Assembly: GCF_026340655.1 (NCBI RefSeq)
Contig: NZ_JAPEOZ010000001.1
Coordinates: 7,750,001 to 7,814,000 of the forward strand
Direction of reading: 5' to 3'
Source: Streptomyces sp. NBC_01275
GTDB taxonomy: Bacteria; Actinomycetota; Actinomycetes; Streptomycetales; Streptomycetaceae
DNA: 64,000 nucleotides
The translations under genes and the position numbers were made by a program. This document shows positions 43,051-52,080 of the stretch, one piece after another (position 1 is the first letter of the stretch; every line of letters starts with the position of its first letter). The notes under the pieces were generated by a model. That model did no database searches, was not told the DNA's origin, and saw only the letters and a list, made by a program, of their open reading frames with translations.

Positions 43051-45203
43051 CACGGGAGCCGGGGGACGAGGAGGCGGAGGCGGGGGTGAGCGACGTGGAG
43101 GAGGGGGCGCAGCACGACGAGGGCTCCGCAGCGGCCGAGCGGCCCGCCGACGCGGCCCGTCGTGCGCTGCGGGCCGCGCGGGAACGGGGGAGCGGGGGCG
43201 AGCCGTCGCCCGAACAGGGGCGGCCGCACGGCGAGCCGGCACAAGACACCGCAAGCCGTACGTCCAGGCCCGGTGACGCCGTGCGCGCAGCACTACGGCA
43301 GGCGGCGGACCCATCCGCCGGGCGGGCCCCGGAGCCCGGCGCGGCCGGAACGGACCCCGCTGCGTCGGTCGCGCCGGAGACGGATGATCCCCCGCCCCCG
43401 GCAGACCCGGGCGCGCCGCAGGCCGCGAACGGCGCGCGCCCCGGCGACATCGCTCGTGAGGCCCTGCGGGCGGCCCGCGCCGAGGCACGGCAGGCCTCGG
43501 CCGACGCGGCCGCGCCGGGAGGCGAAGCCTCACGCCGGCCGTCCCGGACCCCCGCCCGCCCCCAGAGCCGTGCCCAGGACCGTCCCCCCGGTGAGCGCCC
43601 GCGTGACGTGCGGGAGTTGCTCGCGGGGGCCTTTCGGATGCCGTGGGACGGGGGCGAGAGCGAGGACGAGGGCGAGGGCGATGACGTCACCCGCGAGACG
43701 ACTTCGCCCGCCCCGGACGCCGAGCTCGCCCCTGCTGACCGACCCGCCCCTGCTGACCGACCCGCCCCTGCTGACCGACCCGCCCCTGGCGACCGGCTCG
43801 CCCCAGCCGACGAACCCGCCCCCGCCGACCACCCCACTCCCACTCCCACTCCTGCTCCCGCTCCGGCCCCCGACCGCGCCCCCCGCTCCATGGCCGCACC
43901 CTCCCGCGACGGCGATCACCGGCGTACCTTCCCGGCGTTCTCCCCCCGGACCGCCGGTGCCGACGGTGCGGGCGGCGCCGCAGGCGCCCGCTTCGCCGGG
44001 ACCTGGTGGGGCAATGCCTGGGTCGGTGCGCTGGAGGAGGGCGCGCTGGACGTCAAGCGGCTGGTGCGCGGGCGGGGTTACGCCGAGCAGGGGAACGTGG
44101 ACGCGATCACGGTCACCCCAGGGCTCGTCCTCGCCTACGTGCACGGCAGCCGCCCGCGCCCGTACCGCGTACAGGTACGGCTGCGCACCCTCGCCGACGA
44201 CGACTGGGAGCGCTTCCTGGAGGCGGCCGTGGAGCGCCCCGGGCACATCGCCGCGCTGCTCGACAAGGAGATGCCGGAGTCCCTCGCCGAGTGCGGGGTG
44301 CCCTTGCTGCCCGGCCCCGGCGACCTCGATCCGCAGTGCAGCTGCCCCGACCGCGGCCACCCCTGCAAGCACGCCGCCGCCCTCTGCTACCAGACCGCGC
44401 GTCTCCTGGACGCCGACCCGTTCGTGCTGCTCCTGCTGCGCGGCCGGGGCGAACGCGAGCTGCTCGACGCGCTGTCCCGGCGCAACGCCGCCCGCGCGGC
44501 CCGCGCCGCCCAGGAGCAGGAGCCGCAGTCCCTGCCCGGCGTACGGGCCACCGAGGCGCTCACGGACGTCACGGACCGCGCGGACGGGCGCAGGCGCCGA
44601 CTCCCGTCCCTCCCCGCCCCGTTGACGGTGCCGCCCCACCCCGAGCAGCCTCCCGCCTACCCGTCCGCCCCGAACGGACCCGACTCCTTCGCGCTGGACC
44701 ACCTCGCCACCGACGCGGCGGCCCGCGCCCACGCCCTGCTCCTCACCGGACACGACGACATCGGCGAACTGACCCTCTGGCAGGACGCCGTACGGCTCGC
44801 CGCGGCCCGCCCCGGCGCGGGCCTCACCGTCGCCACACGCTCGCTGTACGCCTCGCTCTCCGCAGCCGCCGGACGCACCCCGGCCGAGCTGGCGCGCGCG
44901 GTCGCCGCCTGGCGGCAGGGCGGAGCGGACGGGCTCACGGCCTTGGAGGAGCCCTGGGACCCGCCCGCCGGACGCTTCGACCGGGCCCGCTCGCTCCTCC
45001 TCGCCGCCGACCTCCCGGCCTTCCGCCCCTGGCGCAACCACCTCACCCACCCCCGAGGTCACGTCCAACTCCGCTTCGGCCGCGACGGGTTGTGGTACGC
45101 GTACGAGTCGGAGCCGGGCCGTGACGACTGGTGGCCGCGCGGCACCTGCGACCCGGACCCGGTCGGCGCCCTGACCGGCCTGGGCGGCTCCGACGACTTC
45201 TGA
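43047..45203 (+). CDS. SWIM zinc-finger protein, partner of SNF2 helicase
   Basis: A 718-residue protein whose SWIM motif CSCPDRGHPCKH (CxC-x6-CxH, about residues 432-443) is predicted to bind zinc and DNA or protein. The N-terminal 290 residues are disordered, acidic and Pro/Ala-rich, with an 18-bp DNA repeat (about 43730-43800) encoding PAPADR units. The ordered part begins TWWGNAWVGALEEGALD, as in other SNF2-linked SWIM proteins, and the C-terminal region (about residues 530-718) is helical. Its ATG overlaps the SNF2 stop (ATGA), so both are made in one operon. Its role in repair or remodelling is inferred from SWIM/SNF2 pairs elsewhere. Confidence 0.9.
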   Translation: MTREPGDEEAEAGVSDVEEGAQHDEGSAAAERPADAARRALRAARERGSGGEPSPEQGRPHGEPAQDTASRTSRPGDAVRAALRQAADPSAGRAPEPGAAGTDPAASVAPETDDPPPPADPGAPQAANGARPGDIAREALRAARAEARQASADAAAPGGEASRRPSRTPARPQSRAQDRPPGERPRDVRELLAGAFRMPWDGGESEDEGEGDDVTRETTSPAPDAELAPADRPAPADRPAPADRPAPGDRLAPADEPAPADHPTPTPTPAPAPAPDRAPRSMAAPSRDGDHRRTFPAFSPRTAGADGAGGAAGARFAGTWWGNAWVGALEEGALDVKRLVRGRGYAEQGNVDAITVTPGLVLAYVHGSRPRPYRVQVRLRTLADDDWERFLEAAVERPGHIAALLDKEMPESLAECGVPLLPGPGDLDPQCSCPDRGHPCKHAAALCYQTARLLDADPFVLLLLRGRGERELLDALSRRNAARAARAAQEQEPQSLPGVRATEALTDVTDRADGRRRRLPSLPAPLTVPPHPEQPPAYPSAPNGPDSFALDHLATDAAARAHALLLTGHDDIGELTLWQDAVRLAAARPGAGLTVATRSLYASLSAAAGRTPAELARAVAAWRQGGADGLTALEEPWDPPAGRFDRARSLLLAADLPAFRPWRNHLTHPRGHVQLRFGRDGLWYAYESEPGRDDWWPRGTCDPDPVGALTGLGGSDDF

Positions 45204-45221
45204 GCGACGACCCGCGGCCGA

Positions 45222-45248
45222 CGTCGACCACGTCGACCACGTCGACCA
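45222..45248. repeat. 9-bp tandem repeat, three copies
   Basis: CGTCGACCA is repeated three times directly downstream of the SWIM stop codon, followed by a partial copy. No obvious function. Confidence 0.7.
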
Positions 45249-45394
45249 CGTCCGTCCGGGCCGCCGCTCATGCCGCCTCAGCGGGAGTCGGCCGAGTGGC
45301 TCGCCGGGTGCGCGGACGCGGTTTCGGGCAGCAGCCCGTCGACGAACGCGCGCAGGCCCGGGAGGTGTGTCCCGTGCGGCCGACGCGGCCCACT

Positions 45395-45739
45395 GGTCGC
45401 CGATGGCGGCCAGGCACGGCCGGTCTGATCCTGCTGGTCTTCGGCGTCGTCCGCACCGATCGGTACGCGTGGACCTCGCCGGTCACCCCGACGACCCTGG
45501 CGGTCGCCGTCGCGCTGCTGGCCGCGTTCCTCCAGGTCGAGCGGACCACCTCCCGCGAACCGCCGGTCCGGCTCGGCCTGTTCGCCAACCGCTGGGTCGC
45601 CGGTGCGAACGGCTACAACCAACAGCTCGCGCCAGATCGGCGCCTCCCTGGGGCTGGCCGCCCTCGGCACCGAGGCCGCCACCGCACCGGCCACACCGTC
45701 ACACCCCGGGCCCGGTCGCCAAGTGAAGCTGACCCGCTG
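45395..45739 (+). pseudogene. MFS transporter remnant (EmrB/QacA type), internally deleted
   Basis: One frame (45395 to about 45640) encodes GTAGLILLVFGVVRTDRYAWTSPVTPTTLAV...AFLQVERTTSREPPVRLGLFANRWVAGAN, recognisable as the middle of a 14-helix drug-efflux MFS protein. The next frame (from 45633) continues with QIGASLGLAALGTEAAT, the start of the last transmembrane pair, and stops at 45739. The helices between are missing and a frameshift separates the pieces. On the opposite strand just to the left, GLRAFVDGLLPE resembles a regulator C-terminus, perhaps the lost partner. This is a decayed efflux locus. Confidence 0.65.
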
Positions 45740-45751
45740 AGGTTCCGTCTG

Positions 45752-45769
45752 TACGATGCACGCGCATCG
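45752..45769. promoter_or_regulatory. Orphan 18-bp palindrome
   Basis: ACGATGC-ACGC-GCATCGT has perfect 7-bp arms. Such a compact palindrome is typical of a TetR-type operator, but both neighbouring genes are relics, so it is probably a left-over control site. Confidence 0.45.
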
Positions 45770-45913
45770 TGTCTCACGCACCCGGCCGCCACCGGCCGGC
45801 GACAGGCGACATGTGAAGCCCGATGCGGAGGATCTTCGCGAGGCTGCCACAACGTGGGACGCCTTGCACGGGGTTCCGACCCAAGTACGTGAGAATTCGT
45901 GAGATGTGGGAGC

Positions 45914-46030
45914 GTGAGTCGGGTGAGTGAGAGTACGTCCAACACCCTGCAATACCGCTTTGACGGGCCGGAAGAGGCACCAGTCCTCATCCTGGGCCCC
46001 TCGCTCGGCACGACCTGGCACATGTCGTAG
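45914..46030 (+). pseudogene. N-terminal fragment of 3-oxoadipate enol-lactonase (PcaD-like)
   Basis: A 38-codon frame beginning GTG with VSESTSNTLQYRFDGPEEAPV, then LILGPSLGTTWHMS and a stop. It matches the first residues of beta-ketoadipate enol-lactone hydrolases, in which GPSLGTTWHMW forms the oxyanion-hole loop. The gene stops one residue after this loop, and nothing of the remaining 220 residues is present, so the rest was lost by deletion or insertion. Confidence 0.7.
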
Positions 46031-46498
46031 AAACCGTCCATGGGCGTCCAGTTGATCCAGGGCGAGCGCGTAAGTCCAGGTCAGAGTCTTGTGACATGAG
46101 TGAGTCCGCGGGGTTGGTGACCCGCTTGTGATCGCTCGTGACAGGGGGGACCCGCGTCAGCTCGCTCCGACGGCGGTCCTGCGTAGACGTACACCTGAGG
46201 AGCTGGCGCAGGTCATCCTCGTGGCCGGAGGGCGCGGCCAGGCGGCGGTGTGGCAGAGGATCTGCTGCGCTTTAAGCGGGTACCGAACGCGCGGAGCACC
46301 GGGAGATCCACTCCTCAAGGGCTGTGCCTCCAGAGCGTCACCCCAGTCTCGCAGAACGAGTACGTGGCGCAGACCCCTGACCGCATGCGGTCAGGAGGAC
46401 CGCATCGGTTTCGACGTGAGCAGGGGCGGCTACTTCCTGAAGCGGTCAACCGCACTCCTCAACCGGACAACCTGACACGATGGCTTGCAGAACACCCA
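46031..46498. other. Unassigned spacer left of the insertion sequence
   Basis: About 470 bases between the PcaD fragment and the DDE insertion sequence. A 115-codon frame (46128-46475) exists but has no recognisable family and no good ribosome site. Codon use is mixed, so I treat the stretch as decayed sequence. Confidence 0.4.
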
Positions 46499-48087
46499 CT
46501 CAGCTTGGCGTTTATCCTCGGCGGGCTTGGTGTTCCTTGATCGATTCAGCACGTTTGACCGTCTTGCCGACGTCGTGACGTGTGGCCCGCTGCCTGTTCT
46601 TCGAGCCGGGAGGCCGTCCCGGTCCCGGCTTGGACGGTTTCGGTGCGGCCGACGGACGGGCCGCCGTCGCGCGGACGTTGCGAAACCCCCGGCGGACGCG
46701 GGCGGGGGTGAGGCGGCGGGGTGCGGCGGGTCGCTCCCAGGGGCGGCGCAGGTCCTCGGTGAGTGGGCGGGCGAGGCGGAGCTGGGTGTGGGCGGCGATG
46801 ATGAGCCAGGTCCACAGATCGGCGCTGTCGGCGTGGCGGACCTTCGGTGCCGTCCAGCCGAGGGTCTGCTTCAGGAGTCTGAAGGTGTGCTCCAGGTCGA
46901 ATCTGCGGAGAAAGGACTGCCACCAGCGGTCCACGTCCGCCGGTGTTGCGGCGTTGGCGGAGCACCACAGCCAGACCGGTTTCGGGTCGCGGTCGCCCGG
47001 CAGGCGCTCGACCTGGAGGCGGATCAACATGCCGTGCAGGATGGGCAGTTCCTCTTTGGCGTGGTTCAGCCACGGGCCGCGGTGGGTGAGCCTGGGGTGC
47101 ATGCGGTCCCAGGCGATCGTCTCGGCCTTGCCGTAGCGGGTGGTGTCCGTGACTGTGGTGACGTCGGGCTCGTGCCAGCTGTCAGGCTTGGCGAAAGTAA
47201 GGACACCGCCGTGCCGACGGGGTCGCCCGCCCTTCGGGCCGGAACGGGTCGGGCCCGGGTCGCGGAGCATGACCCGGTCCGAGCGCAGGCGCCCGAGCAG
47301 CATCACCGGCAGGTCGGCCAAGGCGTGGGTGAGGTAGGCGACGTCGTAGCCGGCATCCATCACGATGAGGATCTCCGGGTCGCCCGGCCGCCAGTGCCCG
47401 GCCTGCGTCAACCGCTGAACGACATCGCGCAGTTGGGCGGCAGTGACGAGCGTCGCGTCGTCGGCGGGTCCCAGGCGCACGGCGTCCAGCAGCGCGACCC
47501 AGGAGGTGCGGCCGGACTCCAGCGCGGCAACGAAGGAGTACGGCCAGCCCGGCACGAACTGGTCCGTCTTGCGGTCACCACGTCCGTAGACGTGGCAGAA
47601 CAGCCGATCGTCGCTGGTCGGGGCATCAGGACGGAGCCAGTTGCTCACGTCCACGGCCAACACGATCCGCCCGTCGGCCGCCTTCGGCAGCGGCAGGCCG
47701 GCCAGCGTGCGACGTAGGCGCGTCGGCTCCAGCCAACCGCGGTCCAAAGCCGCGTACAGCGCACCGTGCCCGCGCCGGTGCTCGACCGCCAGCGACAGCT
47801 CGACCAGCGTCTTCACCGGCCCGTCCGCGCACAGCACCGCGTCAGTGAGCTCGAAGAGCGCATCCGCGCGAGCGTAGAGGCATTCGTAGAACTCGACCCG
47901 AAAGCGGGACAACACGTCCAACGCCTCACCCGCGGGCGCATCAGCAGACAGACTCATACACAGCGGCCGTTCTCTTGTACTTCGTGACTCGACATCTCGA
48001 AGCGTGGAGAACGGCCGCCTCCGCTGTCCCGGAAAGAACCGCAGATCAGCAGGTCGGGTGACCTGCAACGTTAAACGCCAAGCTCAG
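46499..48087 (-). mobile_element. Intact insertion sequence (IS701/IS4-like DDE) with 5-bp target duplication
   Basis: The element runs from 46504 to 48082 with perfect 11-bp terminal inverted repeats, CTTGGCGTTTA and TAAACGCCAAG. It is flanked by the direct repeat CTCAG (46499-46503 and 48083-48087). The clean target duplication and full-length transposase mark a recent insertion. It landed 2 bases beyond the stop codon of the TetR-family regulator, leaving that gene intact. Confidence 0.9.
46512..47957 (-). CDS. DDE transposase (IS701/IS4-like)
   Basis: A 481-residue transposase. Catalytic acidic residues fit LAVDVSNWLRPDAPTSDDR (first Asp), ILIVMDAGYDVAYL (second Asp) and FDLEHTFRLLKQTLGW (Glu of the Y/F-x-x-E-x-x-F-R-x-x-K type). 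The C-terminus is basic and ends inside the terminal repeat, its TAA being part of it. I chose ATG 47955-47957 (MSLSADAPAGEALDVLSRF); upstream in-frame codons reach towards the other inverted repeat but look untranslated. The frame is intact, so the element may be active. Confidence 0.88.
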   Translation of the reverse strand: MSLSADAPAGEALDVLSRFRVEFYECLYARADALFELTDAVLCADGPVKTLVELSLAVEHRRGHGALYAALDRGWLEPTRLRRTLAGLPLPKAADGRIVLAVDVSNWLRPDAPTSDDRLFCHVYGRGDRKTDQFVPGWPYSFVAALESGRTSWVALLDAVRLGPADDATLVTAAQLRDVVQRLTQAGHWRPGDPEILIVMDAGYDVAYLTHALADLPVMLLGRLRSDRVMLRDPGPTRSGPKGGRPRRHGGVLTFAKPDSWHEPDVTTVTDTTRYGKAETIAWDRMHPRLTHRGPWLNHAKEELPILHGMLIRLQVERLPGDRDPKPVWLWCSANAATPADVDRWWQSFLRRFDLEHTFRLLKQTLGWTAPKVRHADSADLWTWLIIAAHTQLRLARPLTEDLRRPWERPAAPRRLTPARVRRGFRNVRATAARPSAAPKPSKPGPGRPPGSKNRQRATRHDVGKTVKRAESIKEHQARRG

Positions 48088-48089
48088 TC

Positions 48090-48722
48090 TCAGGGCATCG
48101 GTCGCGTGCCGGCCCTCCAACAGGCCAAAGCGTGGTCGAGGTACCGGTTGAAGGTACCCACCAGATCCATGTTCGGGTCGAGCAGCCACTGGAGTTCGAG
48201 GCCGTCCATGACGGCGAGCAGCGCACGGATGTCCGACTCGGCGTCGGCCTCTGTGAGTGGCGGGATCTCACCGGTCTGCACGGCCTGGAGGAGCTGGTCG
48301 GTCTTGGTGCGGACGACCTGGGCGTAGCGGCGTCGGACGAAGTCCCGGGCCGGGTGCTCAGGGTTGGCCGCCGCCTCCGCGGTCAACGTGATGAAGAGCT
48401 CCAGCAGTCCGCGGTGCTCGAGGTGGTAGGCCATCGACGTGCGCAGTTGGTCGATGGCGCGCAGACCTTGGAGGTCGGGGTTCTCGCGGTGGGCGGTCTC
48501 GTCTTCCCACCACTTGAGGACCGCGGCGAGCAGGTCCTCCTTGCGTTCGAAGTGACGTAGCAGGGCTGCAGGCGACAGACCGACGTCTGCGGCGATCTGT
48601 CGGAGCGAGGCGGCCCGGTATCCCTTTTCTCCGAAGGTTTTGGCCGCCGCGAGCACGATCTGCTCGCGCGTTTTGATGCCGGTGCGGTACGGCCCGCGCG
48701 GCCCCCTGGTCCCACTCGCCAT
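48090..48722 (-). CDS. TetR-family regulator of the sugar operon
   Basis: A 210-residue regulator. The TetR helix-turn-helix spans about residues 15-62 (REQIVLAAAKTFGEKGYRAASLRQIAADVGLSPAALLRHFERKEDLL). The larger C-terminal domain is helical with a Trp-rich stretch (LKWWEDE) and would bind the inducer. ATG 48720-48722 follows GAAGGG. It is divergent from the eight-gene sugar operon across 113 bases containing a GTTCA-N13-TGAAC palindrome, so it probably represses that operon and itself. An insertion sequence sits 2 bases after its stop codon. Confidence 0.88.
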   Translation of the reverse strand: MASGTRGPRGPYRTGIKTREQIVLAAAKTFGEKGYRAASLRQIAADVGLSPAALLRHFERKEDLLAAVLKWWEDETAHRENPDLQGLRAIDQLRTSMAYHLEHRGLLELFITLTAEAAANPEHPARDFVRRRYAQVVRTKTDQLLQAVQTGEIPPLTEADAESDIRALLAVMDGLELQWLLDPNMDLVGTFNRYLDHALACWRAGTRPMP

Positions 48723-48782
48723 GCCATGCCCTTCGGAAATCCTCGTACAACCCCTTGCCCCAAAAGCTATCACCTGCTTACT

Positions 48783-48805
48783 GTTCACCGCGTTGAAACA
48801 TGAAC
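48783..48805. promoter_or_regulatory. Candidate operator for divergent TetR gene and sugar operon
   Basis: GTTCA and TGAAC form a 23-bp inverted repeat with a second TTCA/TTGAA half-site inside, 31 bases before the start of the first operon gene. Arms are short, so this is a position-based suggestion. Confidence 0.35.
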
Positions 48806-48835
48806 GACTGATTACTTTTGGCGTGAAGGAGTGGG

Positions 48836-49897
48836 ATGGCTCCCCCCGAACGGCTTGGCGTCGGCCTCATTGGCGCCGGGCTTGTGACACAGACCGTTCA
48901 TTTGCCCGCCCTTGCCTCCCTGGCGGACACCTTCGCTGTCCGCCACCTCAGTGACCCTGACGAAAGTCTTGCCGCTCGTGTAGGTGCGGCGGTCGGTGCC
49001 CGGCATTCCGCTCACGCCGATGCCCTGATCGCCGATCCCGCCGTAGAGGTGGTGGCCGTGTGCAGTCCGCACCGGTTCCACGCCGAGCAGGTCATCGCAG
49101 CCTGCGAGGCGGGCAAACGCGCAGTCCTGTGCGAAAAGCCTCTCGCGGTTTCCATAGCCGAAGCCGAACTGATCGGCGAAGCCTCCCGGCGCACCGGGGT
49201 ACCTGTAGTCGTCGGCGCCATGCACCTGTTCGATCCGGGCTGGCTGTGGGCCGACCGCCGGTCAGCCGAGTTGAGGTGCACAGCCCACACCATCCGCTCC
49301 TCCATCGTCCTGCCACCGAACTCGCGCTACGAGGAACTGGCCACCGAGGTATACGGACGCCACACAGCCAGTACCGCCCTGGACATGGCGGACCCAGCCG
49401 CTCAGGCCGAGGTCGTGGTAGGCGGCGTCCTCGGCCTCGCCGTCCACGACCTCCCACTGATCAGGAGTTTCCTTCCGCAGATCGACGACCTCGTAGTCCA
49501 TGAGGCTCGACCGCTGCTGCCCTGGGGCTACCACATCGTCTTCACCGCTGCCGGGCGGACCGTGGAACTGCACGCCGTCGTCAATGCCACATGGCAACCG
49601 GACTGGACGCTGGAGGTGGTCTCGGACACCGAGGCCCTCCGTCTCGACTTCACCCCCAGCTATGTGCAGGCGGGGTCGGCCCGAGCAGCGCTGCGCACCC
49701 GCGACTCGACGACGATGGCGGAGCCCGCCGACAGCAACGGCTACGCAGGCGAGTGGCAACAGGTTGCCGCGCTTGCCCGCGGCGAGGTCGTCGACGGCGT
49801 CCGCCACGAACATGACCTGGCCGACCTGCGCTTGGCCCTGCGCCTCGCCGACGCAGCCTCCGAACTGATCGCACCGGATTCAAGGGAAGCCGCATGA
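48836..49897 (+). CDS. Gfo/Idh/MocA-family oxidoreductase, first operon gene
   Basis: NAD(P)-dependent sugar or cyclitol dehydrogenase of 353 residues. The Rossmann loop GLIGAGLVTQTVHLPAL begins near residue 9, CSPHRFHAEQ binds the cofactor, and CEKPLAVS supplies the catalytic Lys. The later active-site segment (VLGLAVHDLPLIRSFLP) keeps a His-Asp pair. It opens an operon whose genes are chained by ATGA overlaps, and its stop overlaps the start of the next gene. Together with the second family member and two TIM-barrel isomerases it suggests oxidation and epimerisation of an imported sugar, possibly through a 3-keto intermediate. The TetR-type repressor is divergent. Confidence 0.85.
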   Translation: MAPPERLGVGLIGAGLVTQTVHLPALASLADTFAVRHLSDPDESLAARVGAAVGARHSAHADALIADPAVEVVAVCSPHRFHAEQVIAACEAGKRAVLCEKPLAVSIAEAELIGEASRRTGVPVVVGAMHLFDPGWLWADRRSAELRCTAHTIRSSIVLPPNSRYEELATEVYGRHTASTALDMADPAAQAEVVVGGVLGLAVHDLPLIRSFLPQIDDLVVHEARPLLPWGYHIVFTAAGRTVELHAVVNATWQPDWTLEVVSDTEALRLDFTPSYVQAGSARAALRTRDSTTMAEPADSNGYAGEWQQVAALARGEVVDGVRHEHDLADLRLALRLADAASELIAPDSREAA

Positions 49898-50760
49898 CCG
49901 GCACCAACGGCACCGCCCGAACCGACGTCCGGCGGACCTTCGATGTCTACGCGGACGCCGACACCGCGGCCGTCCTTGCCACGCTTCCACTCTCTTTCCG
50001 TCCGGTCACCGTCGATCGCGTGCCCGTGCGTGCGCTGTCGGGTAGTCGAGGCTGGGTCGATACGGCCGCCGCCGCCGTCCAGGACGGCGCAGTGGGCCTC
50101 GTCGTCCGCCACCCGGCTCCGGCCGACCCCGCCGACGTCGTGGCCCTGGCCGAGCTGGCCGGGAAGCACGGTACCGCCGTGGTCCTCGACAGCCCCTGGG
50201 CGGGCACCCCGACGTCGGCTCGGGCCGCCGAAGCCCTGCGAGACACCGCTGCCTCAGATCCGGCAAGCGCGATCGAATGCCGCCTCACCCTCCCGACCGA
50301 CCATGACCTCGGTCAGGCGCTGTTGGACCAGCTGGCACTGCTGCGTGTTCTCGGCAACCCGGCGGATGAGATCCGTACTCACCTGCGCACCGAGCGCGGT
50401 CTCCTCGCGACCGCCACCGTCGGAGGGCGTACCGGGCTGCTGGGCACCGTACTGACCGATGCTCTCGCGTCGACCGCGTCCGTGCGGCTCATAGGCGCAG
50501 GTCGTGCTGTCCACCTGCAGATTCCCAGTTGGCGCACGGCGCGCCCGGCACTCCTCACCGTCACCTCGCCCGACGGCTCTCATACCTGGCCGACCCACTA
50601 CGAATCGCCGCACCGAGCCGCCTGGCGCCGACTACACCGACTGCTCAGCGTCTCCGAGTCGCCGGGGTTCGAAGCGGCAGCCACTGCCGACCTGCACGCG
50701 CTCGCTGCGGACCTGCACACCATGGGTCGCGCCACTACACACCACGAGGGATCGCCATGA
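49894..50760 (+). CDS. Unrecognised operon protein, possibly a degenerate dehydrogenase-like partner
   Basis: A 288-residue cytoplasmic protein with no signal peptide or membrane helix. I do not recognise a family. The order of segments, a beta-alpha part with GAVGLVVRHPAPADPADVVALAELAGKHGTAVVLDSPW, then a beta-rich part ending in a helical tail, loosely parallels Gfo/Idh/MocA proteins, but no glycine-rich cofactor loop or EKP motif is present. It overlaps both neighbours by four bases, so it is made in step with the dehydrogenase and the binding protein. A non-catalytic subunit is one possibility; this is inference. Confidence 0.6.
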   Translation: MTGTNGTARTDVRRTFDVYADADTAAVLATLPLSFRPVTVDRVPVRALSGSRGWVDTAAAAVQDGAVGLVVRHPAPADPADVVALAELAGKHGTAVVLDSPWAGTPTSARAAEALRDTAASDPASAIECRLTLPTDHDLGQALLDQLALLRVLGNPADEIRTHLRTERGLLATATVGGRTGLLGTVLTDALASTASVRLIGAGRAVHLQIPSWRTARPALLTVTSPDGSHTWPTHYESPHRAAWRRLHRLLSVSESPGFEAAATADLHALAADLHTMGRATTHHEGSP

Positions 50761-52055
50761 CCGCACGGACCACCCACGCCCCCGGCGGCAGTCGGCGGCG
50801 GGCCTTCCTCGGCTTGCTCGGCGCCGCCGCCACCGCGCCGCTCCTGAGCGCCTGCGGCAGTGCAACCGCATCACGTGTCGTCCGGTTCTGGGACATGCCG
50901 TGGGGCCCGCCCGCCTACAGCGGCCTCGCCGAACGGGTCACACGGGGTTACCGCACCGCTGACGGAGCGCGCGGCGCGTCGTACCAGTCCGTGCCGTGGA
51001 ACAACTACTACATGACCTTCGCCACGGGCATCGCCGCTGGCAAGGGTCCCGCGATCAGCACTGGAGCCAGTTTCCAGGCGTTCCTGTTCGAGCAGCAGGG
51101 GGCGATCCACCATGCCGACAATGTCGTCGAGCACCTGCACGCTGCGGGTGCGGACGACGTCTTCCTGCCCGGCGTACTGGACACCATGCGCACCGCCGAC
51201 GGCTATGTCGGCATCCCCTGGCAACTTGATATGCGCGTGCTCTGGTACAACAAGCGCGTTCTCGACGAGACCGGCACCTCAGTGCCCACCGACTGGGACT
51301 CGCTGCTGGACGCCGGACGCCGGCTCAAGAAAGCCGGCCACTACGCGTACGGCACGGGCGCCGGCGCCGGAAACACCGCCGGGACGCAGATGCTGATCGG
51401 CCTCATGCTCGGCAACGGAGGCGGTCTCTTCGACCCCGACGGCAATCCCGATTGCGTCACCAATCGCAACATCGAGGCCATGGACTTCGCCCAGGAGCTC
51501 GTCAAAGAGAAGATCATCGATCCGGCCTGCCTCGGTTACTCCGCGGACAACGTCCTGGGCCAGTGGAAGTCCGGTGAGGTAGCCATGGGGATCCACGACT
51601 CCGGCCTGCCCAGCCGAGTCGGCGACACGGGCGACCTTCTGGACGTGGCGTCACCGCTGACGGGACCGCACGGCGACAAGGGCGCGCTCTACTACGTCAA
51701 CAACCTGATGATGTACAAGAGTTCGGGCACTCGGCCCGCGGCAACCGAGCGCTTTCTCCGCTACTACCTGCAACACCTGCAAACCTACTGGGACGAGGGC
51801 CTCATCACCGCACTGCCCGTGCTGAAGTCCATCGCCGACAGCGAAGCGCTCGCCCGTGATCCGCGCCAGGTGAAGATCGTCCGGGAGTGGCAGCCGATCT
51901 CACGCACCTACGCCGAGCGCGGCACCGCCCGGCTGGCCGCCGTCGACGGCGGAAGCGCCCTGTACCGCTTCACTCAGACGATCCTCCGAGGGGACACCGG
52001 GCCCAGGCAGGCCCTGACCACCCTTCAAAAGAGCATCGCCTCCATCGCCCTGTGA
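50757..52055 (+). CDS. ABC transporter sugar-binding lipoprotein (Tat-type signal)
   Basis: Extracellular solute-binding protein of 432 residues for carbohydrate uptake. The signal peptide has a twin-arginine-like SRRRAFLG followed by a lipobox LLSACG, so it is probably exported folded and lipid-anchored. The mature part shows family-1 features: WDMPWGPPAYSGLAERVTRGY, DGYVGIPWQLDMRVLWYNKRVLDETG and QWKSGEVAMGIHDSG. Start ATG 50757 overlaps the upstream stop. Two permease genes follow; no ATPase gene is present, so a shared MsiK-type ATPase would be needed, as in other Streptomyces sugar importers. Confidence 0.9.
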   Translation: MTARTTHAPGGSRRRAFLGLLGAAATAPLLSACGSATASRVVRFWDMPWGPPAYSGLAERVTRGYRTADGARGASYQSVPWNNYYMTFATGIAAGKGPAISTGASFQAFLFEQQGAIHHADNVVEHLHAAGADDVFLPGVLDTMRTADGYVGIPWQLDMRVLWYNKRVLDETGTSVPTDWDSLLDAGRRLKKAGHYAYGTGAGAGNTAGTQMLIGLMLGNGGGLFDPDGNPDCVTNRNIEAMDFAQELVKEKIIDPACLGYSADNVLGQWKSGEVAMGIHDSGLPSRVGDTGDLLDVASPLTGPHGDKGALYYVNNLMMYKSSGTRPAATERFLRYYLQHLQTYWDEGLITALPVLKSIADSEALARDPRQVKIVREWQPISRTYAERGTARLAAVDGGSALYRFTQTILRGDTGPRQALTTLQKSIASIAL

Positions 52056-52080
52056 TCACGACCGATCCGGAGAACGCGCC

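Noticed and set aside
46128..46475. 115-codon frame left of the DDE insertion sequence
   Set aside because: No ribosome site, family resemblance or clear codon bias. It lies among relics.
50640..50680. Possible tRNA T-arm (GGGGTTCGAAGC)
   Set aside because: It lies inside an intact coding frame and no cloverleaf could be formed around it.
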